Below the pieces are notes generated by a model. The model worked only from the letters and a program-made list of their open reading frames with translations, ran no database searches and had not been told where the DNA came from. Of a DNA stretch of 64,000 bases, positions 29,593 through 38,074 are shown one piece after another. Every line of letters begins with the position of its first letter. Positions within the stretch are counted from its first letter, which is position 1. Source of the DNA: Pseudomonas rubra (GTDB lineage Bacteria > Pseudomonadota > Gammaproteobacteria > Pseudomonadales > Pseudomonadaceae); NCBI RefSeq assembly GCF_028656935.1, contig NZ_JAMDGZ010000044.1, forward strand, positions 1 to 64,000. The letters run 5' to 3'. The translations under genes and the position numbers were made by a program.

Positions 29593-30195
29593 TTACAGCT
29601 TGCCAGCGTTCTCGCTCAGGTAAGCAGCAACGCCTTCTGGCGAAGCGGTCATGCCCTTGTCGCCTTTTTTCCAGTTGGCAGGGCAGACTTCGCCGTGCTC
29701 TTCGTGGAATTGCAGTGCGTCAACCAGACGCAGCAGCTCGTCCATGTTGCGGCCCAGTGGCAGGTCGTTGACGATCTGCGAGCGGACAACGCCCTTGTCG
29801 TCGATCAGGAATGCACCACGGAAAGCGACGCCGCCTTCGGACTCAACGTCGTAAGCCTTGGCGATGTCGTGCTTCATGTCAGCCGCCATGATGTACTGGA
29901 CCTGACCGATGCCACCGGCATTGATCGGGGTGTTGCGCCAGGCGTTGTGGGTGAAGTGCGAGTCGATCGACACGGCGATCACTTCAACGTTGCGCGCCTT
30001 GAATTCGGCCATGCGGTGATCCAGAGCGATCAGCTCGGACGGGCAGACGAAGGTGAAGTCCAGCGGGTAGAAGAACACCAGGCCGTACTTGCCCTTGATG
30101 GCCGAAGCCAGGTTAAAACTGTCGACGATTTCGCCGTTGCCCAGAACAGCTGGAACGGTGAAGTCCGGGGCATTTTTGCCAACGAGTACGCTCAT
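29593..30195 (-). CDS. Typical 2-Cys peroxiredoxin (AhpC/Prx family), 200 aa
   Basis: It reduces hydrogen and organic peroxides. The peroxidatic Cys51 is in YPLDFTFVCPSELIA, and the resolving Cys is in EHGEVCPANWKKG near the C-terminus. The GG-F/YF-type sensitivity features (GGIGQ) are present. The length fits Prx1/AhpC enzymes. No AhpF gene is adjacent; thioredoxin or AhpF elsewhere would reduce it. It neighbours the bfd-bfr-grxD iron genes, which suits a joint oxidative-stress and iron response. Confidence 0.95.
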   Translation of the reverse strand: MSVLVGKNAPDFTVPAVLGNGEIVDSFNLASAIKGKYGLVFFYPLDFTFVCPSELIALDHRMAEFKARNVEVIAVSIDSHFTHNAWRNTPINAGGIGQVQYIMAADMKHDIAKAYDVESEGGVAFRGAFLIDDKGVVRSQIVNDLPLGRNMDELLRLVDALQFHEEHGEVCPANWKKGDKGMTASPEGVAAYLSENAGKL

Positions 30196-30365
30196 GCGAT
30201 ATCTCCTGATGGGGTGGAATCATCTTGCACAGGCCAGCATGCAGCGGCCCGGCAGCGAAATGGCCGACCATCATACACCGCCCGGCGCTACTCGCCGAGT
30301 TTCAGTCCGAATGCTCGACAATCTGCCGTCGGTCGCTCTAGTCCGGCCGTTGCAGAAAGAGCTTT

Positions 30366-30384
30366 GACAAGCATTCTCATTAAC
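30366..30384. promoter_or_regulatory. Candidate Fur box upstream of bfd
   Basis: On the minus strand the 19-mer GTTAATGAGAATGCTTGTC matches the classical Fur consensus GATAATGAGAATCATTATC at 15 of 19 positions by my count. It lies 45-63 bp before the bfd start. Iron repression of bfd is known in Pseudomonas, because Bfd is needed to release iron from bacterioferritin. Confidence 0.65.
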
Positions 30385-30428
30385 ATTAAGCTTCTTCGCA
30401 TTGAGCCTTTACCAGCGATGGTCAGCCT

Positions 30429-30647
30429 ATGTATGTGTGTCTTTGTGTTGGCGTGACCGACGGACAGATCCGCGATGCGATCTATGAAGGATGCTGCAGC
30501 TACAAGGAAGTCAGAAGCGCCACCAACGTGGCGAGCCAGTGTGGCAAATGTGCCTGCCTGGCCAAACAGGTGGTACGCGAAACCCTCACCGAGCTTCAGG
30601 TCAGCCAGGCTGCCCTGCCCTATCCTGTAGAATTTACTGCAGCATAA
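30429..30647 (+). CDS. bfd: Bacterioferritin-associated ferredoxin, 72 aa
   Basis: Bfd is a [2Fe-2S] protein that passes electrons to bacterioferritin so that stored iron can be mobilised. Its four cysteines are in MYVCLCVGVTDG (C4, C6) and QCGKCACLAKQ (C-x2-C about 32 residues later). The length is normal. A Fur-like box lies upstream, and bfr lies downstream after a terminator. Confidence 0.95.
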   Translation: MYVCLCVGVTDGQIRDAIYEGCCSYKEVRSATNVASQCGKCACLAKQVVRETLTELQVSQAALPYPVEFTAA

Positions 30648-30663
30648 TTCAGCACATTCCAAG

Positions 30664-30690
30664 AACCGGACCCAGCGTCCGGTTTTTTTA
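30664..30690 (+). terminator. Intrinsic terminator of bfd
   Basis: AACCGGAC (30664-30671) and GTCCGGTT (30677-30684) form a stem followed by TTTTT. Confidence 0.9.
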
Positions 30691-30845
30691 TGCCTGTAAT
30701 TCAAGTAGTTAGGAGTTTAACGCGGAACAAAAACATTCTTATTCCGATTAATTTTCATTTATTATTCAATAACTTAGGTTTGACAGTAGAAGTTGCGAGG
30801 CTCAAACTTGCCTTTATAGACACATTTATAGGGCAGGACCCCATC

Positions 30846-31316
30846 ATGAAAGGCGACGTTAGCGTCATCCAGCATCTCAACAAGATCCTCGGAAACGAGC
30901 TGGTCGCAATCAACCAATACTTTCTGCATGCCCGCATGTACGAAGACTGGGGTCTGGAAAAGCTCGGCAAGCACGAGTACAAAGAATCCATCGAAGAGAT
31001 GAAACACGCTGACAAACTGATCAAGCGTATTCTGTTCCTCGAAGGCATCCCCAACGTCCAGGACCTGGGCAAGTTGCTGATTGGTGAACACACCAAGGAA
31101 ATGCTCGAGTGCGACCTGAAGATCGAGCAAAAAGGCCTGGTCGACCTCAAGGCCGCCATCGCCCACTGCGAGACCGTTGGCGACTTCGGCAGCCGTGAAC
31201 TGCTCGAAGACATCCTCGAAGCCGAGGAAGAGCACATCGACTGGCTGGAAACCCAGCTGAGCCTGATCGACAAGATCACCCTGGAGAATTACCTGCAGTC
31301 GCAGATGGGCGAGTAA
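30846..31316 (+). CDS. bfr: Bacterioferritin, haem-binding subunit, 156 aa
   Basis: It forms a 24-mer iron-storage cage. The haem ligand Met52 (IEEMKHAD) and ferroxidase ligands Glu18, Glu51 and His54 are visible, with EEEHIDWLE near the C-terminus completing the di-iron site. ATG 30846 (MKGDVSVIQHLNKILGNEL) is the usual start. The in-frame 52-residue extension from 30690 runs through the AT-rich promoter. Beside bfd, this corresponds to BfrB of P. aeruginosa. Confidence 0.95.
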   Translation: MKGDVSVIQHLNKILGNELVAINQYFLHARMYEDWGLEKLGKHEYKESIEEMKHADKLIKRILFLEGIPNVQDLGKLLIGEHTKEMLECDLKIEQKGLVDLKAAIAHCETVGDFGSRELLEDILEAEEEHIDWLETQLSLIDKITLENYLQSQMGE

Positions 31317-31341
31317 ACCCTCCCCCGGTTGCAACAGGTAT

Positions 31342-31371
31342 AAAAAAGCCCCGCACTGCGGGGCTTTTTTT
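31342..31371. terminator. Bidirectional intrinsic terminator between bfr and grxD
   Basis: AAAAAAGCCCCGC and GCGGGGCTTTTTT form the stem of a strong hairpin 25 bp after the bfr stop, with T-runs on both strands. Confidence 0.92.
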
Positions 31372-31384
31372 AACCAACCTGGAA

Positions 31385-31717
31385 TCAGGCCTTGTCAGCG
31401 GCCTTGGCTGCTGCATCCTTGATCAGGGTCTGCAGTTCGCCGTTGGCAGCCATCTCGGTCATGATGTCAGAGCCGCCAACCAGCTCACCGGCAACCCACA
31501 GTTGTGGGAAGGTCGGCCAGTTGGCGTACTTTGGCAGGTTGGCGCGGATTTCCGGGTTCTGCAGGATATCCACGTAAGCGAACTTCTCGCCGCAACCCAT
31601 CACGGCTTGCGCCGCCTTGGCCGAAAAACCGCACTGTGGGGCATTCGGCGAGCCTTTCATGTAAAGCAGAACGGTGTTGTTGGCAATCTGCTCTTTGATT
31701 GTTTCGATAATATCCAT
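31385..31717 (-). CDS. grxD: Monothiol glutaredoxin Grx4 type, 110 aa
   Basis: GrxD is a CGFS monothiol glutaredoxin that carries [2Fe-2S] clusters. The active site PNAPQCGFSAKAAQ, the TFPQLW motif (WPTFPQLWVAGELVGG) and the normal length of 110 aa support it. The start at 31717 (MDIIETIKEQIANNTVLLYM) is standard. It forms an iron/redox cluster with bfr, bfd and the peroxiredoxin. Confidence 0.97.
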   Translation of the reverse strand: MDIIETIKEQIANNTVLLYMKGSPNAPQCGFSAKAAQAVMGCGEKFAYVDILQNPEIRANLPKYANWPTFPQLWVAGELVGGSDIMTEMAANGELQTLIKDAAAKAADKA

Positions 31718-31823
31718 GAAGCACCTCGCGGCTGAACTTTCCGACCTGAACTTTCCGACCTGGTTGTCGGCACGGTGACGCATTGTATCGGAAAGCCGGG
31801 CAGGACGCTCGGCCTTGCCGATA

Positions 31824-33932
31824 TCAAGCCGCAACCACCTGCACTGGCACGCCGTTGAGCGCTGCATTGCCCGACACTGCGTCCAACTGGCGCTCATCGG
31901 TGAGGTCGTTGGCGCTGGCGCCGGGTTGCTCCTGGGCGATGCCCATGCGCACCCCGGCACGGGCATGACCAAAGCCATGGGGCAGGCTGACCACCCCTGG
32001 CATCATGTCGCAGCACGCCTGTACCTCGACCTCGATTTCCCCGACCCGAGAGCTGACTCGTACCCGCTGGCCATCGCACAACTGGCGGCCAGCCAAGTCA
32101 TCCGGATGCATCAACAACTGATGACGAGGCTTGCCTTTCACCAGCCGATGATAGTTGTGCATCCAGGAATTATTGCTGCGCACGTGGCGTCGCCCGATCA
32201 ACAGCAATTGATCGGCCGCCAGCGGCTGTTGCCGGGCAAAACGCTGCAGATCGTCGAGAATCGCCTGCGGGGCGGCTTGAATCCGTTGGTCTGCCGTCTT
32301 CAAGCGCGCCGCCAGGTTCGGCTGCAGCGCTCCAAGGTCGATACCGTGCGGGTGCTGATCAAGGGTCGCAAGCGACAGCTTGAACGCGGAGGCGTCACCA
32401 TAGCGGCCCTGACGCAGGCCGGTATCGATCATCTGCGCAGGCGCCAAGGTCGGCTTCAATGGCTTGTCACCGAGGGCGGCAAAGGCCTTGGCCAGGCCAA
32501 CGAATATCTCCCAGTCATGCAGGGCACCTTCGGGCTTGGGCAGAATGGCCCGATTGAAACGGCTGACATTGCGTACCGCGAACAGGTTGAAGGTGGTGTC
32601 GTAGTGATCATTCTCCAGTGCCGAGGTGGACGGCAGGATCAGGTCGGCGTACCGAGTGGTCTCATTGATGTACAGATCGATGCTAAGCATGAACTCAAGA
32701 CCGTCCAGGGCCCGCTCCAACTGCCGGCCATTGGGCGTGGACAGTACCGGGTTACCCGCGACCGTCACCAGCGCGCGGACCTGCCCTTGCCCTTCGACCA
32801 GCATCTCCTCGGCCAAGGCCGCCACCGGCAGTTCGCCGCCGTACTCGGGCAGCCCTGAGACCCGGCTCTGCCAGACATTGAAATGCCCGCCCGAGGTGCT
32901 GGCCACCAGATCCACCGCAGGCTCGGTACACAGGGCACCACCAACCCGGTCAAGGTTGCCGCTGACCAGGTTGAGCAACTGCACCAGCCAATGGCACAAG
33001 GTGCCAAAAGCCTGGGTCGAGACCCCCATACGCCCGTAACAGACCGCCTTGTCGGCGCCGGCAAAGTCCCGGGCCAGCTGGCGAATCACCTCGGCCTCAA
33101 TACCGCAAAGCCGGCTCATCGCCTCGGCAGTGAACGGTGCAATCGCTGCCTGCACCTGGTCCAGACCCTCGACCGGCAATGCCGTTGGACGGGTCAGCCC
33201 CTCGGCAAACAGGGTATTGAGCAGACCGCAGAGCAGCGCCGCATCAGCGCCAGGGCGAATGAACAGATGCTGGTCGGCCATGGCCGCCGTCTCGCTACGA
33301 CGCGGATCGACCACCACCAGCTTGCCGCCACGGGCCTGAACCGCCTTGAGCCGCTTCTCGACATCCGGCACGGTCATGATGCTGCCGTTGGAGGCCAGCG
33401 GGTTGCCGCCCAGGATCAGCATGAACCCGGTGTTGTCGATGTCCGGGATTGGCAGCAACAGGCCATGACCGTACATCAGGTAGCTGGTCAGGTGCTGTGG
33501 CAACTGGTCCACCGAGGTGGCCGAGAAGCGGTTACGGGTCTTGAGCAGGCCGAGAAAGTAGTTGCTGTGGGTCATCAGCCCGTAGTTGTGCACGCTGGGG
33601 TTGCCCTGGTAGACGGCCACGGCGTTTTGCCCATGGGCTTGCTGGATGGCCCAGAGCTTTTGCGCGGCCAGCTCGAAGGCCTCCTCCCAACTGATCGCCT
33701 GCCAGCCGTCAGCAACCCGTTTGTGCGGTGCCCGCAGGCGATCGGGATCATTCTGGATGTCTTGCAGGGCCACCGCCTTGGGGCAGATATGACCGCGACT
33801 GAAGCTGTCCTGGGGGTCACCCTTGATCGAGCTGATGCGCGGGGCGACGTCGGGCTCGTGGGTGATTTCGACGGTCAAGCCACAGATGGCTTCACACAGA
33901 TGACAGGCACGATGATGCAGCGTCTTGTTCAT
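31824..33932 (-). CDS. Molybdopterin-dependent oxidoreductase of the formate dehydrogenase/nitrate reductase superfamily, 702 aa
   Basis: The N-terminus holds a [4Fe-4S] motif (HRACHLCEAICGLTVEI ... HICPKA), as in NapA/FdhF-type enzymes. The core has the Mo-bis-MGD fold (GGNPLASNGSIMTVPDVEKR, RSNNSWMHNYHRL) and the C-terminal dinucleotide-binding domain (RVRVSSRVGEIEVEVQ). No Tat signal is visible, so a cytoplasmic enzyme is likely. No partner subunit gene is adjacent. The substrate cannot be read; such stand-alone enzymes in pseudomonads are mostly uncharacterised. ATG 33932 has AGGTGG upstream. Confidence 0.88.
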   Translation of the reverse strand: MNKTLHHRACHLCEAICGLTVEITHEPDVAPRISSIKGDPQDSFSRGHICPKAVALQDIQNDPDRLRAPHKRVADGWQAISWEEAFELAAQKLWAIQQAHGQNAVAVYQGNPSVHNYGLMTHSNYFLGLLKTRNRFSATSVDQLPQHLTSYLMYGHGLLLPIPDIDNTGFMLILGGNPLASNGSIMTVPDVEKRLKAVQARGGKLVVVDPRRSETAAMADQHLFIRPGADAALLCGLLNTLFAEGLTRPTALPVEGLDQVQAAIAPFTAEAMSRLCGIEAEVIRQLARDFAGADKAVCYGRMGVSTQAFGTLCHWLVQLLNLVSGNLDRVGGALCTEPAVDLVASTSGGHFNVWQSRVSGLPEYGGELPVAALAEEMLVEGQGQVRALVTVAGNPVLSTPNGRQLERALDGLEFMLSIDLYINETTRYADLILPSTSALENDHYDTTFNLFAVRNVSRFNRAILPKPEGALHDWEIFVGLAKAFAALGDKPLKPTLAPAQMIDTGLRQGRYGDASAFKLSLATLDQHPHGIDLGALQPNLAARLKTADQRIQAAPQAILDDLQRFARQQPLAADQLLLIGRRHVRSNNSWMHNYHRLVKGKPRHQLLMHPDDLAGRQLCDGQRVRVSSRVGEIEVEVQACCDMMPGVVSLPHGFGHARAGVRMGIAQEQPGASANDLTDERQLDAVSGNAALNGVPVQVVAA

Positions 33933-34307
33933 GGCCACCTCTTTCGGGCGTCTGGAATGAGCCTGACTATGAGCCTGCCCCCGCCCACGCACCAGCGAGG
34001 TTCGCCGCGTGAATCTTCGGCCATCAGGCACAACGATCCGACGCCGCGCCGCTACCGGGTTTGCCAAGGCGCTGGCAGGCGGTGTAAAACCCTGGTGTAA
34101 CTATAAAAAAAGCTTCTGACCAATGGGTTACGACACCGCCTGAAACATCGGCGACGAATCCCCCTCTTGGTATGACGCGACATTTAATTATAGTATTGCG
34201 TCTTCCCCTAATTCGTCGCCCCGTGCGGCTTTCGCCGCAGGTCACTTCCGTTGTTTTGAAAAGCCGGTATCGCTGACCTGCGGTCTGTTGCAAAAAGGTA
34301 GTCAAAC
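33933..34307. promoter_or_regulatory. Divergent promoter region of the molybdo-enzyme and argF, with a candidate ArgR half-site
   Basis: No gene is seen. An AT-rich stretch (ATTTAATTATAGTATTG, 34182-34198) offers a promoter for argF. On the minus strand TGTCGC-N8-AA (34167-34182) fits the P. aeruginosa ArgR half-site as I remember it, but a second half-site in register was not found, so regulation by ArgR stays tentative. Confidence 0.4.
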
Positions 34308-35228
34308 ATGAGCGCTAGGCACTTTCTCTCCCTGATGGATTTCACACCCGACGAACTGCTCAGTGTGATCCGTCGAGGTATCGAGCTGAAGGACCTGCGT
34401 AACCGCGGCGTACTGTTCGAACCGCTGAAAAACCGCGTGCTGGGGATGATCTTCGAGAAATCCTCGACCCGCACCCGCCTGTCGTTCGAAGCCGGCATGA
34501 TCCAGCTCGGCGGCCAGGCCATCTTCCTCTCGCCACGGGACACCCAGCTGGGCCGTGGCGAGCCGATTGGTGACTGTGCCATCGTCATGTCGCGCATGCT
34601 CGATGCAGTGATGATCCGCACCTTCGCCCACAACACCCTGACCGAGTTCGCCGCCAACTCGCGGGTGCCGGTGATCAACGGCTTGTCCGACGACCTGCAC
34701 CCGTGCCAGTTGCTGGCCGACATGCAGACCTTCCTCGAGCACCGCGGCGCAATCCAGGGCAAGACTGTGGCCTGGATCGGCGACGGCAACAACATGTGCA
34801 ACAGTTATATCGAGGCGGCCATCCAGTTCGACTTCCAGTTGCGCATCGCCTGCCCGGCCGAATTCGAGCCCAATCCACAGTTCCTGGCCCAGGCCGGTGA
34901 GCGCGTGCAGATCTTCCGTGAACCCAAGGATGCAGTGCAGGGTGCTCACCTTGTGAGCACCGATGTCTGGACTTCCATGGGTCAGGAAGAGGAAACTGCA
35001 CGGCGCCTGGCGTTGTTCGCGCCTTACCAGGTAACCCGCGAACTGCTCGATCTGGCAGCACCCGATGCCCTGTTCATGCACTGCCTGCCCGCTCATCGCG
35101 GCGAGGAAATCAGCCTGGACCTGCTCGACGACCCACGTTCGGTCGCCTGGGACCAGGCCGAAAACCGCTTGCATGCACAGAAGGCGCTTCTCGAATTTCT
35201 TGTTGAACCGGCCTATCACCACGCATGA
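34308..35228 (+). CDS. argF: Ornithine carbamoyltransferase (anabolic), 306 aa
   Basis: ArgF makes citrulline from ornithine and carbamoyl phosphate. The carbamoyl phosphate loop SSTRTRLSF, the HPCQLLADMQT motif and MHCLPAHRGEEIS are all present. The length is like P. aeruginosa ArgF (305 aa). Its stop overlaps the start of an FbpC-like ATPase gene by 4 bp (ATGA), an unexpected partner. It shares the arginine pathway with argG (25390). Confidence 0.97.
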   Translation: MSARHFLSLMDFTPDELLSVIRRGIELKDLRNRGVLFEPLKNRVLGMIFEKSSTRTRLSFEAGMIQLGGQAIFLSPRDTQLGRGEPIGDCAIVMSRMLDAVMIRTFAHNTLTEFAANSRVPVINGLSDDLHPCQLLADMQTFLEHRGAIQGKTVAWIGDGNNMCNSYIEAAIQFDFQLRIACPAEFEPNPQFLAQAGERVQIFREPKDAVQGAHLVSTDVWTSMGQEEETARRLALFAPYQVTRELLDLAAPDALFMHCLPAHRGEEISLDLLDDPRSVAWDQAENRLHAQKALLEFLVEPAYHHA

Positions 35229-36334
35229 GTCAACCTTTACTGCTTAACCTGCGCGAGCTCGCCTGTGGCTATGGCGAGCAGCGCATCGTCCAGAACCTCA
35301 ACCTGCACCTGAACGCTGGCGACATTGGTTGCCTGCTGGGCTCCTCAGGCTGCGGCAAAACCACCACCCTGCGCGCCATAGCCGGTTTCGAACCGGTGCA
35401 CGAAGGCGAGATCCAGCTTGGCGGTGAGGTCATCTCCAAGGCCGGGTTCACCCTGGCACCGGAAAAGCGCCGGATCGGCATGGTGTTCCAGGACTACGCG
35501 CTGTTCCCGCACCTGACCGTGGCCGAGAACATCGCCTTTGGCATCGGCAAGCACCCGCAGCAGCGTCAGGTGGTTGAAGAGATGCTCGAGCTGGTCAAGC
35601 TCGGCGGCCTCGGCAAACGCTATCCCCACGAGCTTTCCGGCGGCCAGCAGCAACGTGTGGCCCTGGCTCGCGCATTGGCACCGGAGCCACAGCTGCTGCT
35701 GCTCGATGAGCCGTTTTCCAACCTCGACGTAGAGCTGCGCCGGCGCCTGAGCCATGAAGTGCGCGACATCCTCAAAAGCCGAGGCACCAGCGCAATTCTG
35801 GTGACCCACGATCAGGAAGAAGCCTTCGCCGTCAGCGACCATGTCGGTGTGTTCAAGGAAGGTCGCCTGGAACAGTGGGATACCCCCTACAACCTCTACC
35901 ACGAACCACTGACGCCATTCGTGGCCAGCTTCATTGGCCAGGGCTATTTTATCCGTGGCCAGTTGACCAGCCCGGAGTCGGTACGTACCGAGCTGGGCGA
36001 GCTGCGCGGCAACCGGGCCTATACCCTGACGCCTGGCAGCGCCGTGGATGTGCTGCTGCGCCCGGACGACATCATCCATGCCCCGCACAGCGAGCTCAAA
36101 GCGCTGATCGTCGGCAAGAGCTTCCTTGGTGCCTCGACCCTGTATCGCCTGCAACTGCCGACTGGCAGCCAGCTGGAAGCGATCTTTCCAAGCCACAACG
36201 ACCATCAGGTCGGTAGCGAAGTGGGCATTGAAGTGGCGGCGGATCACCTGGTGGTGTTCGCGGTGCCCGGCAGCGTCGCGGCGCAGTTGCCAATGCCGGA
36301 GAACGGCGTTCGCCGGTACAGTTCAGCGGTCTGA
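35225..36334 (+). CDS. Orphan ABC transporter ATP-binding protein, FbpC/iron(III)-type, 369 aa
   Basis: Walker A GSSGCGKTTTLRAIAGFE, signature LSGGQQQRVALARAL, Walker B LLLLDEPFSNLDVELR and H-loop VTHDQEEAFAVSDHVG are intact. A C-terminal TOBE-like region (about 240-340, with DVLLRPDDIIHAP) is typical of the FbpC/PotA group that serves iron(III), spermidine or thiamine importers. No permease or binding protein lies near, and the gene is translationally coupled to argF. The cognate transporter must be encoded elsewhere, or the ATPase serves several systems. Confidence 0.88.
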   Translation: MSQPLLLNLRELACGYGEQRIVQNLNLHLNAGDIGCLLGSSGCGKTTTLRAIAGFEPVHEGEIQLGGEVISKAGFTLAPEKRRIGMVFQDYALFPHLTVAENIAFGIGKHPQQRQVVEEMLELVKLGGLGKRYPHELSGGQQQRVALARALAPEPQLLLLDEPFSNLDVELRRRLSHEVRDILKSRGTSAILVTHDQEEAFAVSDHVGVFKEGRLEQWDTPYNLYHEPLTPFVASFIGQGYFIRGQLTSPESVRTELGELRGNRAYTLTPGSAVDVLLRPDDIIHAPHSELKALIVGKSFLGASTLYRLQLPTGSQLEAIFPSHNDHQVGSEVGIEVAADHLVVFAVPGSVAAQLPMPENGVRRYSSAV

Positions 36335-36343
36335 TCAAGATCA

Positions 36344-36392
36344 ATCGCGGGGCAAGCCCGCTCCCACAGTGGGAGCGGGCTTGCCCCGCGAT
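36344..36392. repeat. Perfect REP palindrome
   Basis: A 23-nt arm (36344-36366, beginning ATCGCGGGGCAAGCCCGCTC) and its exact inverse complement (36370-36392) are separated by 3 nt. It lies between the convergent 3' ends of the ATPase and ybaK genes. Confidence 0.92.
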
Positions 36393-36401
36393 GCCGTTCA
36401 A

Positions 36402-36872
36402 TCATTCACGGCCAATGGCGGCAAATCTACCCTGGGTATGCTCGACCAGCACCGCAGGCGCCAACTCGACTTCCAGCCCCCGACGGCCAGCACTGACGAA
36501 AATGCGCTCAAACAATTGAGCCGACTCGTCAATGAAAGTACGCAGGCGTTTCTTCTGCCCCAGCGGGCTGATCCCGCCCAATAGGTAACCGGTGGAGCGT
36601 TGAGCCGCCGCCGGGTCTGCCATCTCGCACTTCTTCACCCCGGCAGCCTGGGCCAGATGCTTGAGATCCAGGCTACCGGCCACCGGCACTACTGCCACCA
36701 GCAACTCGCCCTTTTCGCTACTGGCCAACAAGGTCTTGAACACCCGCGCAGGCTCAAGATTGAGCTTTTCAGCCGCTTCCAGGCCGTAAGAAGCAGCCTT
36801 TGGGTCATGCTCGTAACTGTGGATGTGGTGGTCGGCGCGAACCTTTTTCAGCAGATCCAGGGCGGGGGTCAT
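36402..36872 (-). CDS. ybaK: Cys-tRNA(Pro)/Cys-tRNA(Cys) deacylase YbaK/EbsC, 156 aa
   Basis: YbaK hydrolyses mischarged Cys-tRNA(Pro). The fold motifs DPKAASYGLEAAEKL, VFKTLLAS, VAVVPVAGSLDLKHLA and the TGYLLGGISPLGQKKRLRTF core are typical, and the length is normal. ATG 36872 (MTPALDLLKKVRADHH) is preferred to the ATG four codons upstream. It is convergent with the FbpC-like gene and divergent from glpF. Confidence 0.95.
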   Translation of the reverse strand: MTPALDLLKKVRADHHIHSYEHDPKAASYGLEAAEKLNLEPARVFKTLLASSEKGELLVAVVPVAGSLDLKHLAQAAGVKKCEMADPAAAQRSTGYLLGGISPLGQKKRLRTFIDESAQLFERIFVSAGRRGLEVELAPAVLVEHTQGRFAAIGRE

Positions 36873-36975
36873 GCAGGACTCCAAGCAGAGGGGTGAATGC
36901 CATTTCGCCGGTTACTTTAGGGCAAAACCCCAAGCGCAACCAACGCCCATCACCGCCGCCAATAGTCAGATTGTG

Positions 36976-36995
36976 AATGGTCGTTCACTTTCGAC
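36976..36995. promoter_or_regulatory. Candidate GlpR operator upstream of glpF
   Basis: AATGGTCGTTCACTTTCGAC resembles the GlpR operator (E. coli form AATGTTCGTTATCGAACATT) mainly in its left half. It lies in the glpF promoter region, next to TTTGACATAAGCG that may supply a -35 box (TTGACA) itself. GlpR repression of glpF is known in P. putida; the exact site here is a proposal. Confidence 0.4.
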
Positions 36996-37155
36996 CTTTG
37001 ACATAAGCGTTTCTTGTCTATATTTTTTCGATTCTGAATATAGCCATGCCCCGATAAGGTGCATTTTCTGCCGCCGCCCGACCGAAATGGGGATTTCTGT
37101 CGGGTTTTTGTCGAGCGCTCACTGCGCCTCACAACAACAAGAACCGAGGTAACGA

Positions 37156-38007
37156 ATGACGACTGCTCTGCGACAACCAACACTTTCAAGCCAGTGCATG
37201 GCCGAATTTCTCGGCACCGCGCTGCTGATCTTTTTCGGCACCGGTTGCGTCGCTGCGCTCAAGGTTGCGGGTGCCAGCTTTGGCCTGTGGGAAATCAGCA
37301 TCATCTGGGGCGTCGGCGTAAGCATGGCGATCTACCTGACCGCCGGGGTATCCGGTGCGCACCTGAACCCGGCAGTGAGCATCGCCCTGTGCCTGTTCGC
37401 CGGCTTCGAGAAGCACAAGCTGCCGTTCTATATCGTCGCCCAGATCGCCGGCGCCTTCTGCGGCGCGGCGTTGGTATACACGCTGTACAGCAACCTGTTC
37501 TTCGATTTCGAACAGGCCCATGAAATGATCCGCGGTAGCCAGGCCAGCCTCGAGCTGGCCTCGGTGTTCTCCACCTACCCGCACCCGGCACTGTCCACCG
37601 GCCAGGCCTTCTTGGTCGAAGTGGTCATCACCGCCGTGTTGATGGCAGTGATCATGGCCCTGACCGATGACAACAACGGCCTGCCGCGCGGCGCCATGGC
37701 ACCGCTGCTGATCGGCCTGCTGATTGCCGTGATCGGTAGTGCCATGGGCCCGCTGACCGGCTTTGCGATGAACCCGGCGCGGGACTTCGGGCCCAAGCTG
37801 ATGACCTTCCTCGCCGGCTGGGGCGAAGTCGCCTTTACGGGCGGTCGTGACATTCCCTATTTCCTGATTCCTGTTTTTGCGCCGATCATAGGGGCAAGCC
37901 TTGGGGCGGCCCTTTATCGTGGCGTGATCGCCCGAAACCTGCCGGTTGCCGAGAGCGAAAGCGCCCAGACCGACGCCAACCCTCAGGGCAAGACCCAGGC
38001 ATCCTGA
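37156..38007 (+). CDS. glpF: Glycerol uptake facilitator (aquaglyceroporin), 283 aa
   Basis: GlpF lets glycerol cross the inner membrane. Six helices and two pore half-helices with NPA motifs (GAHLNPAVSIALC and GFAMNPARDFGPK) are visible. The C-terminus has a hydrophilic tail (AESESAQTDANPQGKTQ). It is the first gene of glpFK; glpK follows after 67 bp. A candidate GlpR operator lies upstream. Confidence 0.96.
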   Translation: MTTALRQPTLSSQCMAEFLGTALLIFFGTGCVAALKVAGASFGLWEISIIWGVGVSMAIYLTAGVSGAHLNPAVSIALCLFAGFEKHKLPFYIVAQIAGAFCGAALVYTLYSNLFFDFEQAHEMIRGSQASLELASVFSTYPHPALSTGQAFLVEVVITAVLMAVIMALTDDNNGLPRGAMAPLLIGLLIAVIGSAMGPLTGFAMNPARDFGPKLMTFLAGWGEVAFTGGRDIPYFLIPVFAPIIGASLGAALYRGVIARNLPVAESESAQTDANPQGKTQAS

Positions 38008-38074
38008 TGCCTGCAGTGGCGAGCCAGGCTCGCCCTGCCCTGATCTCTACCCTATTGAGTGCAAGGCCAACGAT

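Noticed and set aside
32883..34100. 405-aa plus-strand frame over the molybdo-enzyme gene
   Set aside because: Shadow of a gene with clear Fe-S and Mo-cofactor motifs on the minus strand.
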